Part shown: one piece after another, positions 32,291-41,401 of the stretch
Layout: each line of letters begins with the position of its first letter
Position numbering within the stretch: position 1 is the stretch's first letter
Origin: Bacteroidales bacterium
GTDB taxonomy: Bacteria > Bacteroidota > Bacteroidia > Bacteroidales > UBA932
Direction: 5' to 3'
Assembly (NCBI GenBank): GCA_017447815.1
Contig: JAFSMS010000019.1
Location: 1-64,000, forward strand
Length of the DNA stretch: 64,000 nucleotides
Position numbers and translations under genes: made by a program
Notes under the pieces: model-generated
What the model saw: the letters and a program-made list of their open reading frames with translations, nothing else
What the model was told of the DNA's origin: nothing
The model's database searches: none

Positions 32291-32761
32291 GTGAAAGCAT
32301 TCAGGCATATCGGCATCTTTCTTGCAGCGGCCCTTCTGGTCTGCTCCTGCGGCCTGTCCAAGGTGAAGGAAATTGCCATCACCAACGTGGGCATCGCGTA
32401 CATCGTCCCCACGTCGGCACGGTCGGTGGATGCCAAACTGCTCCTGGGAATCAACAATCCCGCCCGCAGCGTGGCCGTCCAGGAGGTGACAGGAACCATC
32501 CGCTACAACGAAAAGCCCATCGCCCATTTCACCACGGGTCCCCTGGAGTTGCAAGGAAAGACGGAGGAAACCTACGAACTCCCCTGCACGGTCGTCCTGG
32601 ATGAAGGCGCCTCCCTCCTGGAAGTGCTTCTGATTGCCGGCAAAGGATCCCTGGAAGGCCTCAAGGCCGATGTGGACATCCAAGGCGCCCTCAAGAAAAA
32701 CGGTGTGCTCAGGACTCCGATCTCTTTCCGGGACCTGGACATCTCCCAATTCAAAAAGTAA
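32291..32761 (+). CDS. LEA2/WHy-domain lipoprotein
   Basis: The 156-residue protein starts at GTG and has a lipoprotein signal ending C-S-C (Cys20). A single beta-sandwich follows with D-A-K-L-L-L-G-I-N-N-P-A, the recurrent LEA2/WHy strand that ends in N-P. Such domains occur in stress and desiccation proteins, and the bacterial function is poorly defined. It precedes a SPOR protein and rpoN with 3-bp gaps, so the three form an operon. Confidence 0.7.
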   Translation: MKAFRHIGIFLAAALLVCSCGLSKVKEIAITNVGIAYIVPTSARSVDAKLLLGINNPARSVAVQEVTGTIRYNEKPIAHFTTGPLELQGKTEETYELPCTVVLDEGASLLEVLLIAGKGSLEGLKADVDIQGALKKNGVLRTPISFRDLDISQFKK

Positions 32762-32764
32762 GTT

Positions 32765-33223
32765 ATGAAACGGATTCTTCTCATACTCACGGTCCTCCTG
32801 CTGGGAAACATTTCCCTGCAGGCACAGGATACCACCCGTACCGCTCCGGTAGATTCCACCCTGGTGGGCAAGAGCATCCTCTCCGTCCTGGGCTCCGGCA
32901 TCCAGGTCGAGCAGAGCGCCCCGGTGCGCCAGGCCCTGGAAAAATACACGCAGGCCAACGCCCAGAAACCCATCAGCGGCTACCGCATCCGTGTTTTCTA
33001 CGACAACGGTCCCCAGGCACGTGCCAAGTCCGAAAGCATTGAGCAGGTTCTTCGGAAACAGTTCCCCGGAACCGGCGTTTACCGCTCTTTCGAAAGCCCC
33101 AACTACAAGGTGAGCATCGGAGATTTCCGTTCCAAGGACGAAGCCCTTCGCATCTTCAACTCCCTCAAGGGGGCCTATCCCACGGCCTTCATCATCAAGG
33201 AAAGCATCAACTATCCGCGTTAA
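32765..33223 (+). CDS. SPOR-domain periplasmic protein
   Basis: The 152-residue exported protein has a signal peptide ending L-Q-A-Q and a C-terminal SPOR-like domain from about residue 75 (G-Y-R-I-R-V-F-Y-D-N, then Y-K-V-S-I-G-D-F-R-S). SPOR domains bind peptidoglycan stripped of stem peptides and often localise to the division septum. It lies upstream of rpoN and the dcw cluster. The signal indicates a periplasmic location, without a lipid anchor. Confidence 0.8.
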   Translation: MKRILLILTVLLLGNISLQAQDTTRTAPVDSTLVGKSILSVLGSGIQVEQSAPVRQALEKYTQANAQKPISGYRIRVFYDNGPQARAKSESIEQVLRKQFPGTGVYRSFESPNYKVSIGDFRSKDEALRIFNSLKGAYPTAFIIKESINYPR

Positions 33224-33226
33224 GCC

Positions 33227-34678
33227 ATGGCTGCCATCGAACAGGGACTTCAGCAAAAACAACAGCAGAAACTCTCACCGCTTCAGATTCAGACCATCAA
33301 ACTGATCGAGATGCCGGTGCAGGCCCTGGAACAGCATGTCCGGGAGGTCCTCAGCGACAATCCCGTCTTGGACGACACTCCCCAGAAAGGGGAGGACGAA
33401 CCCCGCGACGTCTCCATCTCCGAAGTGGAGGAAAAGGAGCAGAGCGGCGGTTCCCTGGAAGAGAACTACGGCTCGCAGGACGATGACATCCCCTCCTACA
33501 ACCTCCACGTGAACAACTGGGGAAAGGATGAGCGGCCGGAATACAATACCTTCTCCGTCAAGCAGAGTTTCACCCAGAGCCTCCTGGAGCAACTGGGCTA
33601 CCGCAACCTCACCGACCACCAGCGCACCGTGGCCTCTTTCATCATCGGCTCGCTGGACGATGACGGATACCTCCGGCGGGACATCGAATCCCTCGTGGAC
33701 GACCTGGCCTTCCGGGCCGGCATCGAGTCCAATGCCGAGGAGGTGGAGAAGATGCTGAAGGTAGTGCAGGAATTCGAACCTTCCGGGGTGGGCGCCAGGG
33801 ATCTCCGGGAGTGCCTGCTGATTCAACTGGAAGACAAAAAGCGCACGCCGGCCGTGTCCAATGCCATCCGCGTACTGTCCGACCAGTTCGATGCCTTCAA
33901 GAACCGCCATTTCCAGAAAATCATGACCCGGCTCCATCTGTCCGAGGACGAGATGAAGGCCGTCCTGGAAGAAATCCGCCACCTGAACCCTTCTCCGGGC
34001 GGGCAGATCGACGATTCCTATAACGACCAGGCCCAGCAAGTGGTGCCGGACTTCCAGTTGGAATACGAGAACGGCCAACTGCTCCTGTCGATGCCCCGTT
34101 TCAACATCCCCGAACTCCGCATCAACCGCAAATACTCCGAAATCATGGAGAACGGCCGCATGTCCCAGTCCCGGGCCGACAAGGAAGCCGCTACGTTCGT
34201 CAAACAGAAGATTGACTCGGCCAAGTGGTTCATCGAAGCCCTCCGCCAGCGCCAGAACACGCTGGAGAGCACCATGCGCGCCATCATCGACTACCAGCAC
34301 GATTTTTTCATCGACGGAGACGAAAGTTCCCTGCGGCCGATGGTCCTCAAGGACATCGCGGAGAAAACCGGCTTTGACATCTCCACCATCTCCCGCGTCG
34401 TGAACAGCAAATGGATTGAAACCCATTTCGGCATCTTCCCCCTCAAGTACTTCTTCTCCGAGGGGCTGGAAAACAGCGAAGGAGACCAGGTAAGCACCCG
34501 CGAAATCAAAAAGGCCCTCCGCGAAATGGTGGACGGCGAAGACAAGCACAACCCCCTCACCGACGACGAGCTGGTGGACGGCCTCGCCGCCAAGGGATAC
34601 AAAGTGGCCCGCCGGACCATCGCCAAGTACCGCTCGCTGCTGGACATTCCCAAAGCCCGCCTGCGCCGCGAACTGTAA
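33227..34678 (+). CDS. rpoN: RNA polymerase sigma-54 factor
   Basis: The 483-residue factor has an N-terminal Gln-rich activator region I (L-Q-Q-K-Q-Q-Q-K-L-S-P-L-Q), an acidic linker, the core-binding and -12-binding domains, and the C-terminal RpoN box A-R-R-T-I-A-K-Y-R that reads the -24 element. It directs transcription from sigma-54 promoters with enhancer-binding ATPases, none of which is encoded in this window. A terminator at 34698 separates it from mraZ. Confidence 0.95.
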   Translation: MAAIEQGLQQKQQQKLSPLQIQTIKLIEMPVQALEQHVREVLSDNPVLDDTPQKGEDEPRDVSISEVEEKEQSGGSLEENYGSQDDDIPSYNLHVNNWGKDERPEYNTFSVKQSFTQSLLEQLGYRNLTDHQRTVASFIIGSLDDDGYLRRDIESLVDDLAFRAGIESNAEEVEKMLKVVQEFEPSGVGARDLRECLLIQLEDKKRTPAVSNAIRVLSDQFDAFKNRHFQKIMTRLHLSEDEMKAVLEEIRHLNPSPGGQIDDSYNDQAQQVVPDFQLEYENGQLLLSMPRFNIPELRINRKYSEIMENGRMSQSRADKEAATFVKQKIDSAKWFIEALRQRQNTLESTMRAIIDYQHDFFIDGDESSLRPMVLKDIAEKTGFDISTISRVVNSKWIETHFGIFPLKYFFSEGLENSEGDQVSTREIKKALREMVDGEDKHNPLTDDELVDGLAAKGYKVARRTIAKYRSLLDIPKARLRREL

Positions 34679-34697
34679 TCCCTTTCGTTTGAAAATG

Positions 34698-34729
34698 AAC
34701 GCCTCAGCCTTGTGCCGGGGCGTTTTTTT
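34698..34729 (+). terminator. Terminator after rpoN
   Basis: AACGCC pairs with GGCGTT, extended by a G-U and a C-G pair, and seven T follow. It separates the rpoN operon from the dcw cluster. Confidence 0.8.
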
Positions 34730-34746
34730 GATATGTTTATAACTTT

Positions 34747-34786
34747 GTGGAAAAATTTGGAAGAAAGTGTAAGAAAATGGAAAAGT
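34747..34786 (+). promoter_or_regulatory. Four 10-bp-phased repeats, probable MraZ operator
   Basis: TGGAA, TGGAA, TGTAA and TGGAA start at 34748, 34758, 34768 and 34778, exactly 10 bp apart. MraZ of Escherichia coli binds TGGGN repeats with the same 10-bp period upstream of its own gene. The array ends 6 bp before the -7 box, overlapping the -33 region, so binding should block RNA polymerase and give autoregulation of the dcw cluster. Confidence 0.7.
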
Positions 34787-34791
34787 TTTCT

Positions 34792-34799
34792 TACCTTTG
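34792..34799 (+). promoter_or_regulatory. Promoter -7 box of the dcw cluster
   Basis: TACCTTTG, 36 nt before the mraZ ATG and directly after the phased repeats. No other consensus box was noticed at the gene junctions of the cluster. Confidence 0.7.
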
Positions 34800-34835
34800 T
34801 ATCCAAGCGTGAAAGTAGAAAGTTAAACAAGGGTT

Positions 34836-35297
34836 ATGGTTAGATTCTTCGGCAAAGCCACCGGTAAGGTAGATGACAAGGGGCGCATCGTGCTCCCTGC
34901 CATTTTCCGTGACGCCCTGGTGCGCGGCGGCGCCGAAGAAATGACCCTCATCGTAAAGAAAAACGTCCAGCAGCGTTGCCTGGACGTGTTCGCGTATGAG
35001 GAATGGGTACGCCGGAGCGACCGCGTACTGGAAAGCCTGGACCCCGAACTCAATACCGAAGACGCTGACTTTTGGACCAAGTACAACGACGGCGTCTTCA
35101 CCGTTGTCCCGGACGGCAAGTTGGGCCGGCTGAACATCCCGTCGCAGTTGCTTGAGAGTGCAGGTATTACCAAAGAGGTAGTATTCGGCGGCGTCGGCTA
35201 CAAACTTCAGATCTGGGCATCCGAAGTAAGAGAGGCCGACCTTCTCACCGACGAGAAGTTCAAGGAAACCGCATCGAGACTATCTTCCAAGAAATAA
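34836..35297 (+). CDS. mraZ: Transcriptional regulator MraZ
   Basis: The 153-residue protein has two AbrB-like swapped-hairpin repeats. The first contains D-D-K-G-R-I-V-L-P-A-I-F-R and the second D-G-K-L-G-R-L-N-I-P-S-Q-L-L. MraZ forms ring-shaped oligomers that bind direct repeats upstream of the dcw operon and repress it. It is first in the cluster, 15 bp before rsmH, with the putative operator just upstream. Confidence 0.93.
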   Translation: MVRFFGKATGKVDDKGRIVLPAIFRDALVRGGAEEMTLIVKKNVQQRCLDVFAYEEWVRRSDRVLESLDPELNTEDADFWTKYNDGVFTVVPDGKLGRLNIPSQLLESAGITKEVVFGGVGYKLQIWASEVREADLLTDEKFKETASRLSSKK

Positions 35298-35312
35298 TGG
35301 GAGGGTCTCGAA

Positions 35313-36224
35313 ATGTCTGAATATCATATCCCTGTGCTCCTGACAGAAAGCGTTTCTGCTCTGGTCACAAATCCTGATGGAATATACGCAGATGCCACTT
35401 TCGGAGGCGGTGGACACACCGCTGCCGTACTTTCACGCTTAAACGCCGGCGGGAGAGTCATCGCCTTCGATCGTGACATCGATGCCATCGCCAACGCTCC
35501 CAAGGACCCGAGGCTCACGCTCATCCACAACAACTTCCGCTTCATCGAAAACTACGCCCGCCACGAAGGCGTGCAGTTCGATGGCATTCTGGCCGACCTG
35601 GGGGTTTCCAGCCACCAGTTCGACACCGCCGACCGGGGGTTCAGTTTCCGCTTCGAGGAGGCCCCGCTGGACATGCGCATGAACCGCGAAGGAGCCCTTA
35701 CGGCCGCAGATGTGGTAAACACCTATGCCGAGGAAGACCTGGCCCGCATCCTGGGACTGTACGGAGAAGTGGACGGGCAGCGCAACATGGCCCGCCTCAT
35801 CGTCAAGGCGCGCGAGACGGGCCCGCTGGCCACGACGGGAGACCTGGACCGGGCCATCGCCAGGATGCTGCCCCCGGGGGCCGAGCACAAAGTGCTGGCC
35901 AAGGTGTACCAGGCCCTGCGCATCGAAGTGAACCAGGAAATGCGATCCCTGGAAAAATTCCTGGAGGGATCGGCCCGCAGCCTCAGAAGCGGCGGACGCC
36001 TCGTGGTGATCACCTACCACAGCCTGGAAGACCGGATGGTGAAAAATTTCATCAAGACCGGGAACGTGGAAGGAAGGGTGGAGAAGGATGCCTTCGGCCG
36101 CATGGAAACGCCGCTGGAGGCCGTGAACCGGAAGCCCATCCTCCCCGAAGAAAGTGAAATCGCCGGAAACACCCGCGCCCGCAGCGCGAAACTCCGGATA
36201 GCGGAAAGGAGGGCGGCCGAATGA
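35313..36224 (+). CDS. rsmH: 16S rRNA (cytosine1402-N4)-methyltransferase
   Basis: The 303-residue enzyme has H-I-P-V-L-L at the start, the SAM-binding loop D-A-T-F-G-G-G-G-H-T, and the family motif D-L-G-V-S-S-H-Q-F-D. It methylates N4 of C1402 in the 16S rRNA decoding centre. It is second in the dcw cluster, and its stop overlaps the ftsL start as ATGA. Confidence 0.95.
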   Translation: MSEYHIPVLLTESVSALVTNPDGIYADATFGGGGHTAAVLSRLNAGGRVIAFDRDIDAIANAPKDPRLTLIHNNFRFIENYARHEGVQFDGILADLGVSSHQFDTADRGFSFRFEEAPLDMRMNREGALTAADVVNTYAEEDLARILGLYGEVDGQRNMARLIVKARETGPLATTGDLDRAIARMLPPGAEHKVLAKVYQALRIEVNQEMRSLEKFLEGSARSLRSGGRLVVITYHSLEDRMVKNFIKTGNVEGRVEKDAFGRMETPLEAVNRKPILPEESEIAGNTRARSAKLRIAERRAAE

Positions 36225-36562
36225 GTTTCAAAAGCGCCTGGGCCACTTTCCGCAACCTGATGCGCGCCCTCCGGAACGGTGAATTCCTGCTCCGGATCCG
36301 GGCCGACAAATACTACATGCACATCATGTACCTGTTCCTGCTCATGTGGGTGACCATCCTCCTGAGCCTGCAGGTAGATAAAACCCTCACCAAGGCCGGG
36401 GACAACCAGGCCGCCATCGACCAACTCCGCATCCATTATGCCGAGAAAGAGGCCGCCCTGGTGAAACTGCACAGCGCATCGGCGGCGGAAGCCCGCCTGA
36501 AAGAACTGGGCGTGGACCTGAGCCTGCCCCAGGAACCCGCGACCATCATCAAGAAAAAATGA
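36221..36562 (+). CDS. ftsL: FtsL-like cell division protein
   Basis: The 113-residue bitopic protein has a cytoplasmic N-terminus, one membrane segment around residues 33-50 (I-M-Y-L-F-L-L-M-W-V) and a periplasmic coiled-coil-forming tail. Sequence similarity to FtsL is always weak; assignment rests on size, topology and position between rsmH and ftsI. It should join FtsQ and the DivIC-like protein (53510) to activate FtsW-FtsI. It overlaps ftsI as ATGA. Confidence 0.75.
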   Translation: MSFKSAWATFRNLMRALRNGEFLLRIRADKYYMHIMYLFLLMWVTILLSLQVDKTLTKAGDNQAAIDQLRIHYAEKEAALVKLHSASAAEARLKELGVDLSLPQEPATIIKKK

Positions 36563-38646
36563 GCAAGAGACAGAGTGAAATAAAGGACACCATCGAAAAC
36601 CGCGACAGAATCCACGTGGTGATGTTCTTCCTGTCCCTGGTGTTCATGCTGCTGGGAATCGCCATCATGGTGCGCATCGTCCACATCCAGGCCACGTACA
36701 CGGTGGATGAAAGGGTCATCGGCCTGTTCCGCCCTTCCGTCCAGAAGCATGTGGACCAGCCGGTGCGCGGAAAGATTCTCGCCACCGACGGAAGGCCCCT
36801 GGCCATTTCGGCCCCGCTGTATGACATTTACATGGACTGCACGGTGCGCAAGCAGGACTATATCGACCTCGGGAAAGACAGCCTGGAGCGCGCCTGGAGG
36901 GCCAAAGCCCGCGAACTGGCCACCTACCTGAGCAACGAATTCAGGGACAAGAGCGCCGATGCCTACGCAAAGGCCATCCTGGACGGCCGTGACAAGGGGG
37001 CCAAATATCTCCGCATCCAGAAGAATGTCGATCTGAGCACCCTGGACAAGGTCAAGACCTTCCCCCTGTTCCGGGAAGGCCCCTATACCGGCGGCTTCAT
37101 CGTGGAAAAGCACGAAGAGCGCATCTATCCGTACGATTCCCTGGCCCGCCGCGTCATCGGCTATGTGAAAGAGCAGAACCGGATCGGCCTGGAATCCAGT
37201 TTCGACAGCGAGTTGCACGGCCGGGAAGGCTATGAGTGGCGGCGGGTCACCGACAACAAACGCTGGGTCCGCGACCTGGATTCGGCCCAGGTGAAAGTGC
37301 AGGACGGCAACGACATCCGCACCACCCTCAACGTGGACTTCCAGGACATCGCCGACCGGGCCCTCCGCGCCCAGATCAACGAGAACGACGACATCCGCGC
37401 CGGCATCTGCATCATCATGGAGGCCAAGACGGGCGCCATCCGCGCCATGGTGAACCTCTCCCGCGGCAACACCCCGCAGACCACCCTCTGGGAGCGGGAA
37501 AACCTGTGCCTGAGGGAAGTGGGCGAACAGGGTTCCGTCATGAAAACCGTCACCCTGCTCTCGGTCGTGGAAGACGGATACGTCAAGAGCCTGGAGCAGA
37601 CCATCCCTACCAACAACGGCTTCGTCCCGGCCTACAAGCAGGATGTCCACATCCTGGACTACCAGCGGGAAACCGGCCGCCGGGACATCTCCGTCATGCA
37701 CGGCTTCGAGATTTCGTCCAACTACGTATTCACCTATCTGGCCGAAAATTACTACGGCAAGAAACCGCAGGAACTCTTCGACCACATCTATTCCTACCGC
37801 CTGGGCGAGGCTTTCGACTTTGACATCAACGGCCTCGGAAAGCCGGTGGTGAACCGTCCCGGCACACCGGGCTGGTCCAAGACCACCCTGGGCACCACGG
37901 CCTACGGCTACGGCATCAGCGTAACCCCGCTGCACGTGGCCACCTTCTACAACGGTATCGCCAACAAGGGCACCATGATGAAGCCCTACCTGGTAGAGAG
38001 CGTCGAGAAGGACGGAAAGGTGATCAAGAAATTCGAGCCGTCGGCCCTGAACAGCAGCATCTGCTCCCCCGCCACGGCCGATACCGTCACCCGGGCCCTG
38101 CGCGCCGTGGTCAACACCGGTACCGCCACCCGCCTGAAAAGCGCCAAACTCTCCGTGGGCGGAAAGACGGGCACGGCGCAGGTGGTGCTGACCCCGCAGG
38201 AGCGCAAAGGCAGCGCCGATCCCTACCACGACCCGATGGGCCGGAAGAAAAACCAGGGCACCTTCGTGGGATTCTTCCCCGTCGAGAACCCCAAATATAC
38301 CATCCTGGTCACCGTGTATTCCTATCTGTCCGGAAAGAGTTTCTACGGCGGCACGATGCCGGCCCTCGCCGTCCGCGAGATTGTGGACAAACTCTACGCG
38401 CTGGACGGAGAATGGGACCAGACCCTCAAGCCCTCGGCCAGCGTGCCGGTGATGGAAAGGAAAATCGAGACAGAAAAAGGCCATGTGCCGGACCTGAAAG
38501 GATTCGGCCTCAAGGACGCCCTGTTTACGCTGGAATCCATGGGCCTGAACTGCCAGTACAGCGGAACCGGCCATGTGGCGGCCCAGTCCCCCGCCGCCGG
38601 GAGCCGATACGAAAAGGGACAAACCGTGAAAATTACCTTGAAATAA
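36559..38646 (+). CDS. ftsI: Division-specific penicillin-binding protein (FtsI/PBP3)
   Basis: The 695-residue transpeptidase has one N-terminal membrane segment, a pedestal domain and the three active-site motifs: S-V-M-K (nucleophile Ser326), S-S-N (386-388) and K-T-G-T (536-539). A C-terminal PASTA domain (last 60 residues, V-P-D-L-K-G-F-G) ends the protein. It cross-links septal peptidoglycan with FtsW. The stop shares one base with the murE start. Confidence 0.95.
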   Translation: MSKRQSEIKDTIENRDRIHVVMFFLSLVFMLLGIAIMVRIVHIQATYTVDERVIGLFRPSVQKHVDQPVRGKILATDGRPLAISAPLYDIYMDCTVRKQDYIDLGKDSLERAWRAKARELATYLSNEFRDKSADAYAKAILDGRDKGAKYLRIQKNVDLSTLDKVKTFPLFREGPYTGGFIVEKHEERIYPYDSLARRVIGYVKEQNRIGLESSFDSELHGREGYEWRRVTDNKRWVRDLDSAQVKVQDGNDIRTTLNVDFQDIADRALRAQINENDDIRAGICIIMEAKTGAIRAMVNLSRGNTPQTTLWERENLCLREVGEQGSVMKTVTLLSVVEDGYVKSLEQTIPTNNGFVPAYKQDVHILDYQRETGRRDISVMHGFEISSNYVFTYLAENYYGKKPQELFDHIYSYRLGEAFDFDINGLGKPVVNRPGTPGWSKTTLGTTAYGYGISVTPLHVATFYNGIANKGTMMKPYLVESVEKDGKVIKKFEPSALNSSICSPATADTVTRALRAVVNTGTATRLKSAKLSVGGKTGTAQVVLTPQERKGSADPYHDPMGRKKNQGTFVGFFPVENPKYTILVTVYSYLSGKSFYGGTMPALAVREIVDKLYALDGEWDQTLKPSASVPVMERKIETEKGHVPDLKGFGLKDALFTLESMGLNCQYSGTGHVAAQSPAAGSRYEKGQTVKITLK

Positions 38647-40109
38647 TGAAACTGAGCGAACTCATACAGCACTTTGATACGGTCTCTGTCCAGGGCTCTG
38701 CCGATGTGGAAGTAACGTCGGTCTGCAGCGACTCCCGGAAAGTCACTCCGGGGGCTGTGTTCATCGCCGTGCGGGGCTATGCCAGCGACGGCCATGCCTA
38801 CATCCCGCAGGCTCTGGACAGAGGTGCTGTCGCCGTTATCTGTGAAGATATTCCGGAAGACGCAGCGGCCCGTCCCGGCATCTGCTTCGTAAAGGTTGCC
38901 GAAAGCCGGAAGGCCGTAGCCCTCGCGGCCGACGCCTTCTGGGGCCACCCCTCCGGAAAACTCACCCTGGTGGGCATCACCGGCACCAATGGAAAGACCA
39001 CCACGGTGACGCTGCTCTACCATCTGTTCCGCAGCCTCGGCTACTCCTGCGGCCTTCTTTCCACCATCGCCAACTATGTCGGAGAGGAGCGCCTGGAAAC
39101 GGAGAACACCACCGTCGATCCCATTACGCTCAACAGCCTGCTCTCCCGCATGGTGGAAGCCGGCTGCGAATACTGCTTCATGGAGGTGAGTTCGATCGGC
39201 GTGGAACAGGACCGCGTCACCGGACTGCAGTTTGCCATGGGCATCTTCTCCAACCTCACCCACGACCATCTGGACTATCACAAGACCTTCGCCGAGTACC
39301 TCCGCTGCAAGAAACTGTTCTTCGACCGGCTTCCGAAAGAGGCCGTCGCCCTCATCAACGATGACGACCGCAACGGTTCCGTAATGGTGCAGAATACCAA
39401 GGCCCAAGTGGTTACCTACTCGGTACAGGGACTGGCCGACCACACCGCCCGCATCCTGGAGCAGAACTTCGACGGGATGCTGCTCAAGATTGACGGAACC
39501 GACACCTGGTGCCGCCTCATCGGCCGGCACAACGCCTATAACCTCCTGGCCATTTACAGCGCCGCCGTCTGCCTGGGGGCCGACCCCACCGAAACCCTGG
39601 TGGCCCTGTCCCGCCTGGAGAGCGCTCCGGGCCGGCTGGAGAACATCCGCGGTCCCAAGGGTCTCTCCGTCATCGTGGACTACGCCCACACGCCGGATGC
39701 GCTGGAGAACGTGCTCACAACCCTCCGTGACATCGCTCCCGAAAGGACGCTGGTGTGCCTGTTCGGCTGCGGCGGAGACCGGGACAAGACCAAGCGGCCG
39801 GAAATGGCCCAGGTGGCCGAAAAACTGGCCGACCGGCTGGTCATCACCTCGGACAACCCGCGCACCGAAGATCCCGAAGCCATCATCCGGGACATCAAGG
39901 CCGGACTGGACGGAAAGGGCCTGGCCAAATCGCTGGTGGTCACCGACCGCCGCGAGGCCATCCGCACGGCCATCCTCACCGCGCCCCGGGAGAGCACCAT
40001 CCTCCTGGCCGGCAAAGGACATGAGACCTACCAGGTCATCGGCCACGAAAAACACCCCTTTGACGAAAAGGAAATCGTTACTGAAACCTTCAAACTGCTT
40101 GCCGAATGA
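38646..40109 (+). CDS. murE: UDP-MurNAc-tripeptide synthetase (meso-DAP type)
   Basis: The 487-residue ligase has the ATP motif G-I-T-G-T-N-G-K-T-T-T and the central ligase domain. Its substrate-selectivity motif is D-N-P-R, which marks meso-diaminopimelate rather than lysine enzymes. It adds the third stem-peptide residue to UDP-MurNAc-L-Ala-D-Glu. I start it at 38646, where TAATG joins it to ftsI. It overlaps mraY as ATGA. Confidence 0.95.
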   Translation: MKLSELIQHFDTVSVQGSADVEVTSVCSDSRKVTPGAVFIAVRGYASDGHAYIPQALDRGAVAVICEDIPEDAAARPGICFVKVAESRKAVALAADAFWGHPSGKLTLVGITGTNGKTTTVTLLYHLFRSLGYSCGLLSTIANYVGEERLETENTTVDPITLNSLLSRMVEAGCEYCFMEVSSIGVEQDRVTGLQFAMGIFSNLTHDHLDYHKTFAEYLRCKKLFFDRLPKEAVALINDDDRNGSVMVQNTKAQVVTYSVQGLADHTARILEQNFDGMLLKIDGTDTWCRLIGRHNAYNLLAIYSAAVCLGADPTETLVALSRLESAPGRLENIRGPKGLSVIVDYAHTPDALENVLTTLRDIAPERTLVCLFGCGGDRDKTKRPEMAQVAEKLADRLVITSDNPRTEDPEAIIRDIKAGLDGKGLAKSLVVTDRREAIRTAILTAPRESTILLAGKGHETYQVIGHEKHPFDEKEIVTETFKLLAE

Positions 40110-41398
40110 TTTACCATCTCTTCCGATATCTGGATTCCATCGGGGTCGATTTCCCCGGCATGGGACTGATGAATTACCTGAGTTTCCGCGCCATGCTGGC
40201 GGCGGTCACCGCCGTCCTGGTTTCCATGTTCGCCGGCAAACGCATCATCGCCCGCCTGCAACGCCTGCAGATCGGGGAAACGGTGCGCGACCTGGGCCTG
40301 GAAGGACAGATCCAGAAAAAAGGCACCCCGACGATGGGCGGAATCATCATCATCGTTTCCATCCTCTCGGGCGTCCTGCTTTTCTGCGACCTCACCAACA
40401 TCTATGTAATCCTCCTGCTGGTGAGCACCCTGTGGTGCGGCGCCCTGGGCTTTGCCGACGACTATATCAAGGTGTTCAAGCACAACAAGGAAGGCATGTC
40501 CGAAAAGGGGAAGTTGCTGGGCCAGGTGGGCCTGGGCCTTCTCATCGGCCTCACCATATGGATGAGCCCGGACATCGTCGTCCGTGAAAAGGTGGCCGTG
40601 GATTCCAGCGTGGAACGCACCCTGGAGACGGAGACCACCGTCACCAGCGGCCGGTATGTGGAGGAAGACGTGGTCAAGAGCACCAAGACCACCATCCCCT
40701 TCGTGAAGAACCACGAGTTTGACTACCGCTGGCTTTCGCCGGTGAAGGGGGCCTGGGGCTGGTATGCCAAATGGGGCATCTACGTGCTGATGATCGTCCT
40801 CGTGATCACCGCCTGCTCCAACGGAACCAACCTCACCGACGGACTGGACGGCCTGGCCGCCGGGACATCGGCCATCGTGGGGGTCGTGCTGGGCATCATA
40901 GCCTGGCTGGGGGGCAACCTCATCGACTCCAACTTCCTCAATATCATGTATATCCCGGGGTCCGGAGAAATCGCCATCTTCATGAGCGCCTTCGTAGGGG
41001 CGCTGGTCGGCTTCCTCTGGTACAACTCCTTCCCCGCCCAGGTGTTCATGGGCGATACGGGCAGCCTCACCATCGGCGGCATCATCGGCGTCAGCGCCGT
41101 GCTGATGCGGAAGGAACTGCTGATTCCCCTCCTCTGCGGTGTCTTCTTCGCCGAAAGCCTGTCGGTGCTGATGCAGCGCACCTGGTTCAAGATCACCAAG
41201 AAACGCAACGGGGTGGGAACCCGCATCTGGAGCATGACGCCGCTCCACCACCATTATCAGGACAAGAAGGCGCCCGATGGACCGGTCATTTTTGCCAAGC
41301 CGGTTCCTCCGCAGCATGAAGCAAAGATTACCGTCCGTTTTTGGATTGTAGGAATTATACTGGCAGTGAGCACGTTAGCTTTGTTAAAGATTCGTTAG
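40106..41398 (+). CDS. mraY: Phospho-MurNAc-pentapeptide transferase
   Basis: The 430-residue polytopic enzyme has G-T-P-T-M-G-G near residue 72, the catalytic Asp pair in F-A-D-D-Y-I-K, the loop N-L-T-D-G-L-D-G-L, and H-H-H-Y near the C-terminus. It transfers phospho-MurNAc-pentapeptide to undecaprenyl phosphate, forming lipid I. A charged insertion at about 150-215 makes it longer than the proteobacterial enzyme, as is common in Bacteroidota. Confidence 0.95.
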   Translation: MIYHLFRYLDSIGVDFPGMGLMNYLSFRAMLAAVTAVLVSMFAGKRIIARLQRLQIGETVRDLGLEGQIQKKGTPTMGGIIIIVSILSGVLLFCDLTNIYVILLLVSTLWCGALGFADDYIKVFKHNKEGMSEKGKLLGQVGLGLLIGLTIWMSPDIVVREKVAVDSSVERTLETETTVTSGRYVEEDVVKSTKTTIPFVKNHEFDYRWLSPVKGAWGWYAKWGIYVLMIVLVITACSNGTNLTDGLDGLAAGTSAIVGVVLGIIAWLGGNLIDSNFLNIMYIPGSGEIAIFMSAFVGALVGFLWYNSFPAQVFMGDTGSLTIGGIIGVSAVLMRKELLIPLLCGVFFAESLSVLMQRTWFKITKKRNGVGTRIWSMTPLHHHYQDKKAPDGPVIFAKPVPPQHEAKITVRFWIVGIILAVSTLALLKIR

Positions 41399-41401
41399 TC
41401 T

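Noticed and set aside
30272..33262. 996-codon open frame on the minus strand over upp, miaB and following genes
   Set aside because: It crosses several well-supported genes on the other strand and shows no recognisable domain; codon bias leaves this phase free of stops.
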